Shown in pieces: positions 7,350 to 16,627 of a stretch of 46,708 nt of DNA (positions are counted from its first letter, which is position 1; each line of letters opens with the position of its first letter). The notes beneath the pieces are model-generated. The model was not told the origin of the DNA and made no database searches. It saw nothing but the letters and a program-made list of their open reading frames with translations. Location of the stretch: positions 1-46,708 of the forward strand of contig JAGAHC010000055.1 of the NCBI GenBank assembly GCA_017627275.1. Reading direction: 5' to 3'. Position numbers and translations under genes: made by a program. This DNA comes from Lachnospiraceae bacterium. Its GTDB lineage: Bacteria; Bacillota; Clostridia; Lachnospirales; Lachnospiraceae.

Positions 7350-8288
7350 TCAGTATACACTTCCGTCTTTATCGGCCAGGATCCAGTCCTTCCAGTAATC
7401 ATGCATGGTTTCCGGATCCGTCGTCTGGTTGTTCCTATGATAAAAGGGCCGGACCATCAGCTTATCGGTCCGAAAGCTCAGTCTGGCACCCCAGAAACTG
7501 AAGGTGGAGTTTGCGCAGATCATCGCCCTTCCATGCCTCATCAAGCCCATATCAAGCAGATTGTCCTCACCCGTATTCCAGTCGATCACGACATTCTCCT
7601 CGTCCTCCTTCCCGAAATGCAGCGTCTTTGCGTACGCCGGATCATCCGAGAAGATATAGAAGGTGAGTTTTCCTTCGCCGCTCGTTTCATAAAACCGTCT
7701 TCTGACTTCTTCCACCGCGCCCGCATAGTATTCCGGCGTGCAAATCCCACCGAGCAGCTCCACGTTTTCCGGTGCCAGATAGTCTCCTCTGCGGATGTGG
7801 ATACACACCGAATACGGATCACTTTGCATGATCCCGCGTATCGTCAGATTCTTTTGTTCCACTTTCGCATCTGCGCTGACAGGGAAGATAAAATCCCTGC
7901 GTATCTGCGGCATGATGTCCGCGTAATACTTATCACAGGCAAAGTACCCCCTCAAATATCCGTCGCTGATGTTAAAGAGCTCCGGATGATACATCTCGCT
8001 TTCCACAAAGTGGGTCGGACGCCGGAACAGTTTCCTTTTCAGTCTTCCGAGAAAGTCGTCGCTCCCGTATACCTGTTGTTTTTCCGATTCCGTGCAGATC
8101 TCCATCGGAAGGTTTTCAAACCGGGTCAGTTCCAGTTTTCGTTTCGTCAGAACCTTTTTCTGTATTCTATCACTTTCAAACCAGCTGATATCCAGTTTGC
8201 AGTTGTGCCCGAGCTTCCGCAGCTTTCTGTAGAGAGCGTACTGCTGCATTTGGTTTCCAAGCCCCCCGGCGATCTGAATGATGACCAT
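7350..8288 (-). CDS. GT11 glycosyltransferase (alpha-1,2-fucosyltransferase-like)
   Basis: A 312-residue protein with GT11 hallmarks: N-terminal IIQIAGGLGNQMQQYALY, HIRRGDY (164-170, GDP-fucose-binding motif) and CANSTFSFWGARLS near 258-271. The family transfers fucose, usually alpha-1,2 to galactose, from GDP-fucose; some related bacterial members use other donors. No GDP-fucose synthesis genes are in the window. It is cytoplasmic, with no membrane segment. It is flanked by the GH105 gene (21 bases upstream) and the UDP-sugar pyrophosphorylase (30 bases downstream). It is one of three GT11-like domains in this operon. Confidence 0.9.
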   Translation of the reverse strand: MVIIQIAGGLGNQMQQYALYRKLRKLGHNCKLDISWFESDRIQKKVLTKRKLELTRFENLPMEICTESEKQQVYGSDDFLGRLKRKLFRRPTHFVESEMYHPELFNISDGYLRGYFACDKYYADIMPQIRRDFIFPVSADAKVEQKNLTIRGIMQSDPYSVCIHIRRGDYLAPENVELLGGICTPEYYAGAVEEVRRRFYETSGEGKLTFYIFSDDPAYAKTLHFGKEDEENVVIDWNTGEDNLLDMGLMRHGRAMICANSTFSFWGARLSFRTDKLMVRPFYHRNNQTTDPETMHDYWKDWILADKDGSVY

Positions 8289-8309
8289 ATCTCTTTCCGT
8301 ATCCTTTTT

Positions 8310-9344
8310 TTACCGCAAATGCATCTTCCGTTTTACGGAAAGAAATGCCAGCGCCGCTCCCTGTCCCCAGGGATAGTGCCCATAGTTCTGCGGGTGATTG
8401 TTGAAATCCAGGCACTCCGCAAGAGCGCCGTTTACTACTCCGTCTGTTGCTTCGTCATACAACGTTGTGAAACATCTGTCTGCCGCTTCCTGAAAGCGCG
8501 GATCCGTGACCCGTCCCCCGTACAGATAGCTGAGACCGATCATGGCCGATGCCGAGGTGTCCGTTTTCTCTTCGTCTTTTTTCATCTGCCAGGGATACAG
8601 ACCGTTGTCTTTTTCATAAGTAAGCGCAGACTCACACAGGGCCCTGTAGAAGGCTCCGATTTCCTCATCGGGAACCGCTGCCGCTTCCTGCAGGTACACA
8701 GACAGTCCCATCAGGATCCACCCCACGGCTCTTCCCCATCCGATCACGCCTTTTTTTGCATTCTCGTTAAGGATGAATCCGTGGCAGGGAAGGAAGGGAT
8801 CCTCCTCCATGCCGTGTGCCCGAAAAGCAAGCAGTTCGCCTCTTGCTCTGCGCAGCGCTTCTTCCTTTTGAAAGGCCATCCCGTAGCCCGCAAAAAACAT
8901 CGCCGCCATGCCGGCGCCGTCCGCGAAGATCGCGTTGTTCCTTGCCTGCGGATTGTAAATGAGGCTTCCTTCCGCGTTGGCCGGTGCTTCCTGTAAAAAG
9001 GCATACAGCCTGTGCGCGGCTTCCGCATACGTCTCCTCTCCGGTCTCCTTATACAGCTGCACAAGAACGTAGCCGGAAAGCGCGTCGTCGACACGCAGAA
9101 AACCCTCCTGTTTCTTCAGGCACTCGTCGAAGTATCCCCGTACGCTTTCGGTCTCTCCGGCTTCCCACAGCCCGAGGAGCAGCAGCCCCGCAGGCCAGTT
9201 GAAGAAATCCTTCTTCGGTATCTTTCTGCCAAAGAGCGAACGAATCCTCGCAAGGAGGGAAGGAGCTTCCTCCCTGCCGTACGCCTGCAGGTCTTTCTTG
9301 GTTTGTTCGGTGATCTCCAGGAACCGGTCCTTCAGGATCTCCAT
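8310..9344 (-). CDS. GH88/GH105 unsaturated uronyl hydrolase-like protein
   Basis: A 344-residue alpha/alpha-barrel glycosidase-like protein. The aspartates in RVDDALSG (about 86-87) and FADGAGM (142) match the Asp88/Asp143 pair of the B. subtilis GH105 enzyme YteR. IGWGRAVGWILMGL and DTSASAMIGLSYLYGG are further family blocks. GH105 enzymes hydrolyse unsaturated uronic acids at the ends of oligosaccharides made by polysaccharide lyases. There is no signal peptide, so it is cytoplasmic. Finding it inside a biosynthetic operon, between the flippase and a GT11 and with no lyase in the window, is unusual. It could trim or recycle intermediates, or have a new role. Start ATG at 9344 follows AAGGGAAAGATGGT. 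Confidence 0.85.
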   Translation of the reverse strand: MEILKDRFLEITEQTKKDLQAYGREEAPSLLARIRSLFGRKIPKKDFFNWPAGLLLLGLWEAGETESVRGYFDECLKKQEGFLRVDDALSGYVLVQLYKETGEETYAEAAHRLYAFLQEAPANAEGSLIYNPQARNNAIFADGAGMAAMFFAGYGMAFQKEEALRRARGELLAFRAHGMEEDPFLPCHGFILNENAKKGVIGWGRAVGWILMGLSVYLQEAAAVPDEEIGAFYRALCESALTYEKDNGLYPWQMKKDEEKTDTSASAMIGLSYLYGGRVTDPRFQEAADRCFTTLYDEATDGVVNGALAECLDFNNHPQNYGHYPWGQGAALAFLSVKRKMHLR

Positions 9345-9359
9345 ACCATCTTTCCCTTC

Positions 9360-10907
9360 TTAACTGTTATATCTCTTCAACCTTCGTTTGACGATCCCTT
9401 TCAGATACGCAAACTCGGCTCTGTTTCTGAAAAGCATGTAAAAGATCCCGTTAAAGACAGCCGTCACAATCAGCAGCATCATGAGGAAACTGTAGATCGT
9501 TACCGTCGGCATCAGGATCCTTGAGAGGCCTTTACAAAGGAAGGCGCTGACCGCCGTCGCCAGACCATATCGTAGTGTATCAGCAAAATAGCTGATGACA
9601 TTCTCCTTAAAAATGGTGTGGTAAATGATGAACGGCTTCGTAATGTTGGCGATCAGTCCGCTGATAACTGTCCCTATGAAAACGCCGGGAAGGCCGATCT
9701 TCATGGCCAGGACCACGGAGATCACAAGGTTGACGACACCCTGGATCAGCGCAAGATACTTATCTTCCTCAAAGACGCCTGCAGCCGTTTTGAAGTTGCT
9801 GTTGATGATCCGGTCTCCCTTGAAGAAAAAGTCCACGGTAATGAGACTTACTACAAAACTCGGTAACGTCCAGTATTCACCGAGCCAAAGCTTGATCAAT
9901 GGGGTTAAAAGGATCAAAAATCCGGTCGCGGAAAGCCCGTACACCCAGGCACCAAAAAAACGATATGCCTGAAAGACCTCTTTCTGCCGTTCCTTAGATT
10001 CTACAGCGACAAGGTTTCCAAACCCGGAAATGACCGAATTAAAAACAACGTTTACCATATTAGATACAGCATTTATAACCATGTTGTAGTTGTCCACAAA
10101 GCCTGCTACCGTAACCTGAATCAGGGAGGAAATAACCAGCGCGTCCGTCTGTAGGCGCATCACGTCGCCGATCCGGTGCAGGAGCAGCGCCTTTGTCTTG
10201 GACCAGACGGCGCTCTTTTCTTCCCCGGACAATTCGACAAATTCCCTCTCTGTAAAGATCGGGTACTTTTTGTCTAAATACCGGCTGACAAAGATCTTCT
10301 GGATGAGCTGGATCGCGGAATCGGTCAGCAGGTAGGCAAGGAAGTTGCCGATCGTGATCAATACGATGATCTGGAAGAAGACGGTGATGATCTTCGTGAT
10401 GGTCAGGATATTGGTCTGGATATAATTCTTCTGTTCGGCATTGACCAGACTGTATTTATAGGAAACAAGATACGTGGTCACCGTGTTGAATAAAAAGATC
10501 AGATAGTAGATCGTCAGTTCTCTCAGGGAAACGCCTTCGGGCCCCTTGATTAGGTAGCGCAGGAAGGGGACGAAACAGAGTCCCAGGACCGCAACCACGA
10601 TCGCGATCACGCGGTAGGCCTTCCGATACATGTCCAGGTATCCCTTGATTTTTTCCCGGTTTCCCTCAGCCAACGGCGCGTAGAGGGAATAGTTGAGCGC
10701 CGTGCCGATCCCCAGTTCCGCCATGGACAGGATGGAGAGGACGTTTGTGTAAATGCTGTTGATCCCGAGCAGCGTTTCACTCAGGTGCAGGATAAAGATG
10801 CGGCGCAGATAGAAAGACAGGATCGCCGTCGCAATCTGTCCGACATAGCCGAAAAAGATATTCCTTTCCGCGTAGACGACCCTGCCTACTTTTTTATCAG
10901 GCTGCAT
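9360..10907 (-). CDS. wzx: Polysaccharide flippase (Wzx-like)
   Basis: A 515-residue polytopic membrane protein with about 12-14 predicted helices. It starts with NIFFGYVGQIATAILSFYLRR and SMAELGIGTALNYSLYAPLA, typical of the MOP/Wzx superfamily. It moves undecaprenyl-diphosphate-linked repeat units from the cytoplasmic to the outer leaflet. The start overlaps the stop of the pyruvyl transferase gene by 22 bases, indicating translational coupling. By eye this gene is more AT-rich than its neighbours, which is common for Wzx genes and fits exchange of this locus between strains. Partner functions (Wzy at 16611, initiating transferase at 15191) are in the same operon. Confidence 0.92.
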   Translation of the reverse strand: MQPDKKVGRVVYAERNIFFGYVGQIATAILSFYLRRIFILHLSETLLGINSIYTNVLSILSMAELGIGTALNYSLYAPLAEGNREKIKGYLDMYRKAYRVIAIVVAVLGLCFVPFLRYLIKGPEGVSLRELTIYYLIFLFNTVTTYLVSYKYSLVNAEQKNYIQTNILTITKIITVFFQIIVLITIGNFLAYLLTDSAIQLIQKIFVSRYLDKKYPIFTEREFVELSGEEKSAVWSKTKALLLHRIGDVMRLQTDALVISSLIQVTVAGFVDNYNMVINAVSNMVNVVFNSVISGFGNLVAVESKERQKEVFQAYRFFGAWVYGLSATGFLILLTPLIKLWLGEYWTLPSFVVSLITVDFFFKGDRIINSNFKTAAGVFEEDKYLALIQGVVNLVISVVLAMKIGLPGVFIGTVISGLIANITKPFIIYHTIFKENVISYFADTLRYGLATAVSAFLCKGLSRILMPTVTIYSFLMMLLIVTAVFNGIFYMLFRNRAEFAYLKGIVKRRLKRYNS

Positions 10908-12088
10908 ATTTCCTCGGCGTTCTGCTTTGCTCTCATAATGTAAAAGGGCATGACTTCCTTCAGCCGGTGATGGATCGTTTCCCGGTTATCCATGATCCAT
11001 CTGAAATCTCTGACCAGCTGCTCAGTATCCTCCATGCTCTGCACCGGAAGCACATAATGGTCCTCTTCTCCGAAGAGATCTCTCGCGATGCCTCTGGCCT
11101 TAACAGAGTAGCCTACCACCAGGGTCGGCACCATGGAAGAGTAGGCCGCAATCGTGGCATGGGTCCTGGCGCCGACGAACATCATGCATCCGGCGATGCA
11201 CGCCTTCAATGCCGCAGCGCTCCTGTTTTCCATAAGCAGCACCCGGCCGGTGTCCCGGAATTCCCTGTACAGTTCGGACAGCGGCTGAAGGTCGTTATTG
11301 TTTTTCCAGACGACATGCGGGATCAGCGCAATGCTGTATTCCGTTCCCTTTAACAGGAAGTGGATCAGATTCCGGTAACTGCGTAAGACCAGATCTCCGT
11401 GCGCGGCATAGGACTGCACCATGGGAGAAACATTGATCCCCACCATCTTTCCGGGAACAAACTTCTCCGGAAGCGGATGAAAGAGCGGCTTCAGGGTAAA
11501 GGCGGGATCCGGCACAAGGTTCACCTTCTCCTCCGGGACTCCGGCGGATAACAGCGCATCTCTTGTAATGCTCTCCCGCGCAAGGATGCGTTCGTACCGC
11601 TGCATGTCCTCGACCAGGGCGGTGTTGTCCCTGAACATCTCCGGCTCGATCGAGCAGCCCAGCAGCATCGTCCGCGTCCCCTGTTTCGTCAGGACCCGGT
11701 TTGCGAGCATCAGGTCTTCCACCATCTCGGGATAGCAGTAATTGTCGCCCCCGATGGACACTGCAACTTCCGGTGCGTTTTCTTTTCCCACGATGGGCGC
11801 CATGCGGTAGCGCAGGAAGGATTCCCTGTCCTTTGTCAGCGCCCGGTACAGGTAGAGACGCACGTGCGTAAGCAGGTTCTCCCGGATGTGGTTTTCCTCC
11901 ACGATCGAAAGGTTGTCTGCCGTGAGGTAACGCTCGTCTTCTTCCTTCGAATTCGTAAGGAGCGTCACCTTCTCGTCCGGCAGGCTTTCCTTCAGCATGT
12001 CGGAAAGAGAAGAAACGATGGCTTCACAGCCGTGATTGTCACTGCCGGCATGCATATACAGCGCCAGCCGGTTCTTTTTGTCATTCAT
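10886..12088 (-). CDS. Polysaccharide pyruvyl transferase family protein
   Basis: A 400-residue protein of the CsaB/WcaK family (PF04230 type). Visible blocks are YMHAGSDNHGCEAIV at the N terminus, VSIGGDNYCYPE around residue 110, and the C-terminal MFVGARTHATIAAYSSMVPTL, rich in small residues. Family members transfer pyruvate from phosphoenolpyruvate to a sugar hydroxyl pair to form a ketal, adding negative charge to the glycan. Some members instead act as glycosyltransferase-like enzymes, so the exact reaction is inferred. It overlaps the GT2 gene upstream by 4 bases (ATGA) and the flippase by 22 bases. Confidence 0.85.
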   Translation of the reverse strand: MNDKKNRLALYMHAGSDNHGCEAIVSSLSDMLKESLPDEKVTLLTNSKEEDERYLTADNLSIVEENHIRENLLTHVRLYLYRALTKDRESFLRYRMAPIVGKENAPEVAVSIGGDNYCYPEMVEDLMLANRVLTKQGTRTMLLGCSIEPEMFRDNTALVEDMQRYERILARESITRDALLSAGVPEEKVNLVPDPAFTLKPLFHPLPEKFVPGKMVGINVSPMVQSYAAHGDLVLRSYRNLIHFLLKGTEYSIALIPHVVWKNNNDLQPLSELYREFRDTGRVLLMENRSAAALKACIAGCMMFVGARTHATIAAYSSMVPTLVVGYSVKARGIARDLFGEEDHYVLPVQSMEDTEQLVRDFRWIMDNRETIHHRLKEVMPFYIMRAKQNAEEICSLIKK

Positions 12089-13086
12089 ACGCCAAACACT
12101 CTTTTATACAGCCGCGGGAAGGACAAAAACAAAAGCGCCTTTACCCTTTCCTGCGGTTCCAATGCTCTTCTGACGTCCGGATCATGGTACAGGGTCTGCA
12201 CGCATGCTCTGGCGTTTTCGTAATCCTCTTTGAATTCTTCCTGCGCCTTTGCGGGCAGCCGGATGATCTTGCCGGGCACGAGCATCGCCGTGACCAGCCG
12301 GGTCCGCTGAAACTGTGTATAGACTTCTTCCTTCTGAAACAGGAGCGGAAAGTACTGTCTGATTTTTTTCTCCGCTCTTTCCCAGCAGCGGATCTGATCG
12401 TAGAAGCTTTTCGTATAGGGTCTTTCCATGGCCCCTTTCGGGTTCAGCCGGTAGAACCAGACCGGCGTCTGTGTCCGCACGATCCGGAAATCCTCTTTTT
12501 CTCCCGCAAGGCTCAGCAGATACAGCATGTCCTCTCCGATCGTCATTCCTTCCGAGAACCGGCAGACTCCCGCCGCTTCCTTCCGGAACAGTTTTCCCCA
12601 GACATGGGTATCTCTCTGCAGGATGCCGTCCCGTACAAAGGCTTCTCCCGCAAGTTCCTGAAGATCTCCCGCCGCAGGCGCTGCTTCTTCGTCCGGGCAG
12701 TCCGTATCCTGCACCCCGGTCACGAAGGTGCCGCCGGCAGCGTCCGCATGGGTCTGCGTCAGGATGTCATAAAGAACGTCCAGCCCACCCGGCAGAATCC
12801 TGTCATCGGCATCCAGGAAGCAAATATAGTCTCCGGACGCCTTATCCATTGCAAGATTTCTTGCGGCAGAGACTCCCCTGTCCTGCATTTTATGGACCCT
12901 GACCGTGTCATACTCCCGCATCAGATCCCTGCAAAGGGCGGAAGTATCGTCATCTGCCCCGTCATCCATCAGCAGGATCTCTGTCCTGCATTTTTTGCTG
13001 CCCTTCAGGGCGCTTTCCACGGCGCTTCTGAGGGTCGCGGCCGCGTGATGAGCGGGTATCAGGATGCTGATCATCTTTTCTTCCAT
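12085..13086 (-). CDS. GT2 family glycosyltransferase
   Basis: A 333-residue GT-A fold transferase. It begins ISILIPAHHAAATLRSAVESAL, with MDDGADDDTSALC (first nucleotide-sugar Asp block) and CFLDADDRILPGG (DxD-like metal site). The family transfers a sugar from a nucleotide donor to the lipid-linked acceptor on the cytoplasmic face. The C-terminal part has the helical and basic residues usual for membrane-associated GT2 enzymes. It lies 29 bases after another GT2 gene and overlaps the pyruvyl transferase by 4 bases. Donor and acceptor cannot be predicted. Confidence 0.9.
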   Translation of the reverse strand: MEEKMISILIPAHHAAATLRSAVESALKGSKKCRTEILLMDDGADDDTSALCRDLMREYDTVRVHKMQDRGVSAARNLAMDKASGDYICFLDADDRILPGGLDVLYDILTQTHADAAGGTFVTGVQDTDCPDEEAAPAAGDLQELAGEAFVRDGILQRDTHVWGKLFRKEAAGVCRFSEGMTIGEDMLYLLSLAGEKEDFRIVRTQTPVWFYRLNPKGAMERPYTKSFYDQIRCWERAEKKIRQYFPLLFQKEEVYTQFQRTRLVTAMLVPGKIIRLPAKAQEEFKEDYENARACVQTLYHDPDVRRALEPQERVKALLFLSFPRLYKRVFGV

Positions 13087-13115
13087 GGATTACTCCCTTT
13101 TTTATCTCTTTCCGG

Positions 13116-14129
13116 TCACGGTTTCAGGCGCATCAGGAGGCGCAGAAAATGAATGCGCATAGTCCCCGGATGACGAAGGAGCGGCGCGATGAGCCGGTTG
13201 GTACGATTTTCAAACGGGGCATCGTACTTTGCAAGGAGCTTCTCTTCCTCTTCCTCCTCGCAGATCTCCCGGATATTGCGGATCGCTTCCGCCGCATTTT
13301 CATTGCGCAGTTCGTTCTTGACAGCCTGCAGCCGGAAAAAGAGAAACTCCTTCTCCACCATCTCTTTCCCGTGCGGGATCTGTTTTGCTTCCATGACCTT
13401 CGTCAGCGCTTCCTGCAGCCGCCTGTTGTTTTCCCGCAGCCCCGTATCGTAATGGTGCACCATCGATTCCGCGACATAGCGGTAATGGTAGAAGGGGCCG
13501 CCTTCCAGCACTACGATCCGTTCCGCATCGAGGATGGCCGGTACGGAAATATTCAAGTCCTCTCCCATCCGGATCTGCGGCTGCAGCAGATGGAGATTGT
13601 CCTCGATCAGCTCTCTGGAAAACAGCTTCATGCAGCGCGACAGCGGGATCCTTCTGACCTCGTGTCCGAGGACCTCGTCCTTGATCTGTGTTTGCAGAGT
13701 TTCTCCTTCGTAGATCCCCGGTGCGATGCCGAGGCGTTCCATCCGCTGTCCCTTTTCCAGGCGGTCGATCAGGATGTTTCCCGTGACGATCTGTTTCTTT
13801 CCTTCCACCAGCGCGTCATGCAGTTTCCGGATGACGCCTGCTTCCAGCCAGTCGTCCGAATCCAGGAAAAACAGGAAGGGCGCATCACTCTCCCTGACGC
13901 CGCGCATCCAGGTGGCCATCAGGCCCTCATTCGCCTTGTGGATCACGCGAACGCGTTCGTCTTTTTCCGCATACGCGTCGCAGATCCTGCCGGAAGAATC
14001 CGTTGCGCCGTCATCCAGCAGCAGGATCTCCATGGACGGCACATCCTGCACCAGGATACTGTCTATGCATTTTTCCAGGTAGCGCTCCGCGTTGTAAACG
14101 GGAACGATCACCGTGATCTTCTTATCCAA
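13116..14129 (-). CDS. GT2 family glycosyltransferase
   Basis: A 337-residue GT-A fold transferase with ITVIVPVYNAERYLEKCIDS, LLDDGATDSSG and LFFLDSDDWLEAG (DxD site). The family adds one sugar of the repeat unit at the cytoplasmic membrane face. Translation starts at a TTG (14129) preceded by CGGGAGATTC. This region overlaps the end of the upstream GT4 gene by 8 bases, so the ribosome site lies inside that gene. The C terminus is basic and arginine/leucine-rich, which suggests membrane association. The sugar specificity is unknown. Confidence 0.9.
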   Translation of the reverse strand: MDKKITVIVPVYNAERYLEKCIDSILVQDVPSMEILLLDDGATDSSGRICDAYAEKDERVRVIHKANEGLMATWMRGVRESDAPFLFFLDSDDWLEAGVIRKLHDALVEGKKQIVTGNILIDRLEKGQRMERLGIAPGIYEGETLQTQIKDEVLGHEVRRIPLSRCMKLFSRELIEDNLHLLQPQIRMGEDLNISVPAILDAERIVVLEGGPFYHYRYVAESMVHHYDTGLRENNRRLQEALTKVMEAKQIPHGKEMVEKEFLFFRLQAVKNELRNENAAEAIRNIREICEEEEEEKLLAKYDAPFENRTNRLIAPLLRHPGTMRIHFLRLLMRLKP

Positions 14130-15201
14130 GAATCTCCCGATAGACTCCTTTCAGTTTTTCGAGGTGTTCTTCGAAGGAAAAGGTTTCCTGCACGCGCAGA
14201 AGGCTCCTTTCTCCGAAAGCCCGTCTTCTCTCTTCGTTTGTCAGAAAGGCAAGGATCCCCTCCGCCATTGCCTCCGCGTCCCGGACGTCCGTCAGCACGG
14301 CGTTTCCGTTTTCTTCGACCAGATCCGGGATCCCGCCCGTCCTCGTCGTTACGACCGGGAGACCGTATCCCATCGCTTCCAGAACCGCCATCGGAAACGC
14401 TTCCATCTGGGACGGAAAAAAGAATACCGCGCTTTCCCTAAGCGCCTTCTCTTTTTCCTCTCCCGTGATCCAGCCGGGGCAGGATACGCTGTCCCGAAAC
14501 GCTTCCGGGATGTTCTGCAGAAGAAGGGAAATATCTCCGATCCCGCCGAGCAGAAAGTGCGCTTCCGGCGCCTTTTCCTTTACCTTTGTGATCACCTGCG
14601 GAAAGAGATCGGCTCCCTTTTCCGGAACGATCATGCCGAGGTAGAGTACCTGTTTTCTATCCCTGCGCTTCTCCTGCACTTCCTCGGAAAGCATCTCCGG
14701 GTGCGTTTCTCCGTAATTGGAGATCACTCTGATGTCCGCCTTCGGCGCGATCTTTAACAGTTCCTCTTTCCAGTGGTCAGAAAGCACGATCAGTCTGTCA
14801 CAGCCTTCGTAGGTTTCCCGGATCAGGTTTCGTCTTGCCTCTCCCCTGCCGTAATACAGTCCTTCCAGATCCGAACCGTGGATGTGGTTGACGACCGGGA
14901 TCCCTTTCTTTTTCGCCATTCTGATCAGCGGGAGCTTCCGGTAAAAAGAGGGTCCGAAGGAGGAGTGCACATGCACAAGATCGGGCGGATCCGTGCGCAG
15001 AAGTTTTTGAAACGCACGGTAGCAGGAAAGGGCCTTACCCAGTTTTTGCACCTTTGTGCCGTCCCGGTAGGAGGTCAGATAGGTGACCATATACTCGTCG
15101 TTCAGGCTGCTTTCGTAGTATCTGCTGACGACCGACGCGATGCCGCCCTTTACTTCCCTCTCGGGAACAATCATGCAGATCTTCTTTTTATCAGCTGGCA
15201 C
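14122..15201 (-). CDS. GT4 family glycosyltransferase
   Basis: A GT-B fold transferase of about 359 residues. It has an N-terminal REVKGGIASVVSRYYES donor/acceptor loop, NHIHGSDLEGLYYG and the C-terminal FFPSQMEAFPMAVLEAMGYG block with the E-x7-E pattern of GT4 retaining enzymes. The start is taken as GTG at 15201 because GGGAGGAAAAG precedes it; the open frame upstream of that is an out-of-frame reading of the phosphoglycosyl transferase gene. The start overlaps the end of that gene by 11 bases. Being next after the initiating transferase, it is a candidate for adding the second sugar, which is an inference from gene order only. Confidence 0.9.
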   Translation of the reverse strand: MPADKKKICMIVPEREVKGGIASVVSRYYESSLNDEYMVTYLTSYRDGTKVQKLGKALSCYRAFQKLLRTDPPDLVHVHSSFGPSFYRKLPLIRMAKKKGIPVVNHIHGSDLEGLYYGRGEARRNLIRETYEGCDRLIVLSDHWKEELLKIAPKADIRVISNYGETHPEMLSEEVQEKRRDRKQVLYLGMIVPEKGADLFPQVITKVKEKAPEAHFLLGGIGDISLLLQNIPEAFRDSVSCPGWITGEEKEKALRESAVFFFPSQMEAFPMAVLEAMGYGLPVVTTRTGGIPDLVEENGNAVLTDVRDAEAMAEGILAFLTNEERRRAFGERSLLRVQETFSFEEHLEKLKGVYREILG

Positions 15202-16627
15202 CTTTTCCTCCCAGTACGACGGCAATGGTCTGCAGAAGGATCTTTGCGTCCTTCCGGATGGACCAGGTATCGATGTATTCCAGATCCAGCTTGACGACTT
15301 CGTCAAACCGGCTGATCTCATTTCGTCCGCTGACCTGCCAGAGCCCCGTAAGACCCGGCTTCATGCTCAGGCGTCTCCGGTAATGCTCGTCATAGGCCTC
15401 AAACTCCTCTTCGGTCGGCGGTCTGGTCCCGACCAGGCTCATGTCTCCCTTGAGGACATTGAAGAACTGCGGGAACTCATCCAGGCTGGTCTTGCGGATA
15501 AAGCGCCCGACGCGCGTGATGCGGGGGTCCTTGTCGATCTTGAACATCAGCCCCTCCATCTCGTTTTCCTTTTCCAGCTCCTTCCGTCTTTCCTCGGCAT
15601 CCCGATACATCGAACGGAACTTATAGATCCGGAACCGTCTTCCGTTTTTGCCGACCCGGGTCTGTGAGAAAAACACCGGTCCGGGGGAATCCAGCTTGAT
15701 CGCCGGGCCAAGGAACAGCGTAAGGATCGCCGTGAGGAGGATTCCCACCAGGCCGCCTAAGATATCCGCCATGCGCTTGATCAGAAGGGCGCCGCCGTTT
15801 TCCCGGTACCGCGAATAGCTCACGACCGGGAATCCGCCGAAAGAATCCACCTTGCTGCCCGCTTCCCTGATGCGCGGATAGTCCAGCTGATAGTGGCAGG
15901 TAACGCCCATCTCTTCAAAGCCGTCGATCAGCGCGGCCAGTTCTTTGCGCGAAAGATCCGGGGTGTTCAGGAAGACCTCGTCAAACGACTCCTGGGTCAG
16001 CATCCTGGTGAGGTCTTTTCCGCCCGGGTAGACCGGAATCCCTTCGAGATACCCGATCGGCTCCTCTCCCGATTTTTCGTTTTCAAATCCCTCTGAGAGC
16101 GTCGCCGCGCCGACGACACAATAGGAAAAGCTGCCCGCTTTTTTCAGGCGCTTAACAGTCTCTTCGATCCCTTTTTCCTCCGACACGACAAAGACCCTGG
16201 TCACGAACTGGTCGTTGGTCAGCGCCCGGCGTACCGCCCTTTTATACAGGAAGCGCGCGATGTACAAAAAGACAAAGCTCAGGATCGTAAAATACAGGAT
16301 CACGCTTCGCGACAGGATCCAGGCCCAGCGCAGGAAATACACCAGCGTGATCGTCACCGGCAGCATCACGATCAGAAGACGAAGCACGGCGACCAACTCT
16401 TCAAAGTCCCCGCGTTTGATGAAGTCCCGGTTCCAGTCTCCGAGAAACGAATAAACGGTGCAGACAATGAGGAACAATACGCCCACCATGTAGTGCAGCG
16501 TCTTGTCACCGAAGTCCTGGATCCTTCCGAACCGGATCTGGGTCGCCAGAAGATAGGCACCCAGAATGCAGAGGATGTCTATGATCCACACGACATAGGT
16601 TTGTAAAAATTTACGAGTCTGTTTCAT
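15191..16627 (-). CDS. Undecaprenyl-phosphate phosphoglycosyl transferase
   Basis: A 478-residue polyprenol-phosphate sugar-1-phosphate transferase of the WbaP/WcaJ type. There are four or five N-terminal helices (about 1-145), a Rossmann-like CoA-binding-type domain, a further helix (near 290-310) and a C-terminal catalytic domain. The catalytic domain has SPGPVFFSQTRVGKNGR, YKFRSMYRDAE, KTSLDEFPQFFNVLKGDMS and KPGLTGLWQVSGR. It attaches the first sugar phosphate to undecaprenyl phosphate and so starts repeat-unit synthesis. The sugar (often galactose, glucose or an N-acetylated amino sugar) is not predictable. It begins with ATG after AAAGGAAACGC, overlapping the polymerase gene stop by 17 bases. 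Confidence 0.95.
   Translation of the reverse strand: MKQTRKFLQTYVVWIIDILCILGAYLLATQIRFGRIQDFGDKTLHYMVGVLFLIVCTVYSFLGDWNRDFIKRGDFEELVAVLRLLIVMLPVTITLVYFLRWAWILSRSVILYFTILSFVFLYIARFLYKRAVRRALTNDQFVTRVFVVSEEKGIEETVKRLKKAGSFSYCVVGAATLSEGFENEKSGEEPIGYLEGIPVYPGGKDLTRMLTQESFDEVFLNTPDLSRKELAALIDGFEEMGVTCHYQLDYPRIREAGSKVDSFGGFPVVSYSRYRENGGALLIKRMADILGGLVGILLTAILTLFLGPAIKLDSPGPVFFSQTRVGKNGRRFRIYKFRSMYRDAEERRKELEKENEMEGLMFKIDKDPRITRVGRFIRKTSLDEFPQFFNVLKGDMSLVGTRPPTEEEFEAYDEHYRRRLSMKPGLTGLWQVSGRNEISRFDEVVKLDLEYIDTWSIRKDAKILLQTIAVVLGGKGAS

Noticed and set aside
6681-8996. A 771-codon plus-strand open frame opposite UDP-sugar pyrophosphorylase and GT11
   Set aside because: It runs antisense to genes with clear family motifs, has no ribosome site and no recognisable domain; such frames come from the codon bias of the real strand.
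9360-10907. Foreign origin of the flippase gene from AT-richness
   Set aside because: The difference is judged only by eye and Wzx genes are often AT-rich; not enough for a transfer claim.
12184-14441. Two long plus-strand open frames opposite the GT2 and GT4 genes
   Set aside because: They cross several well-supported genes on the other strand and show no domain or ribosome site.
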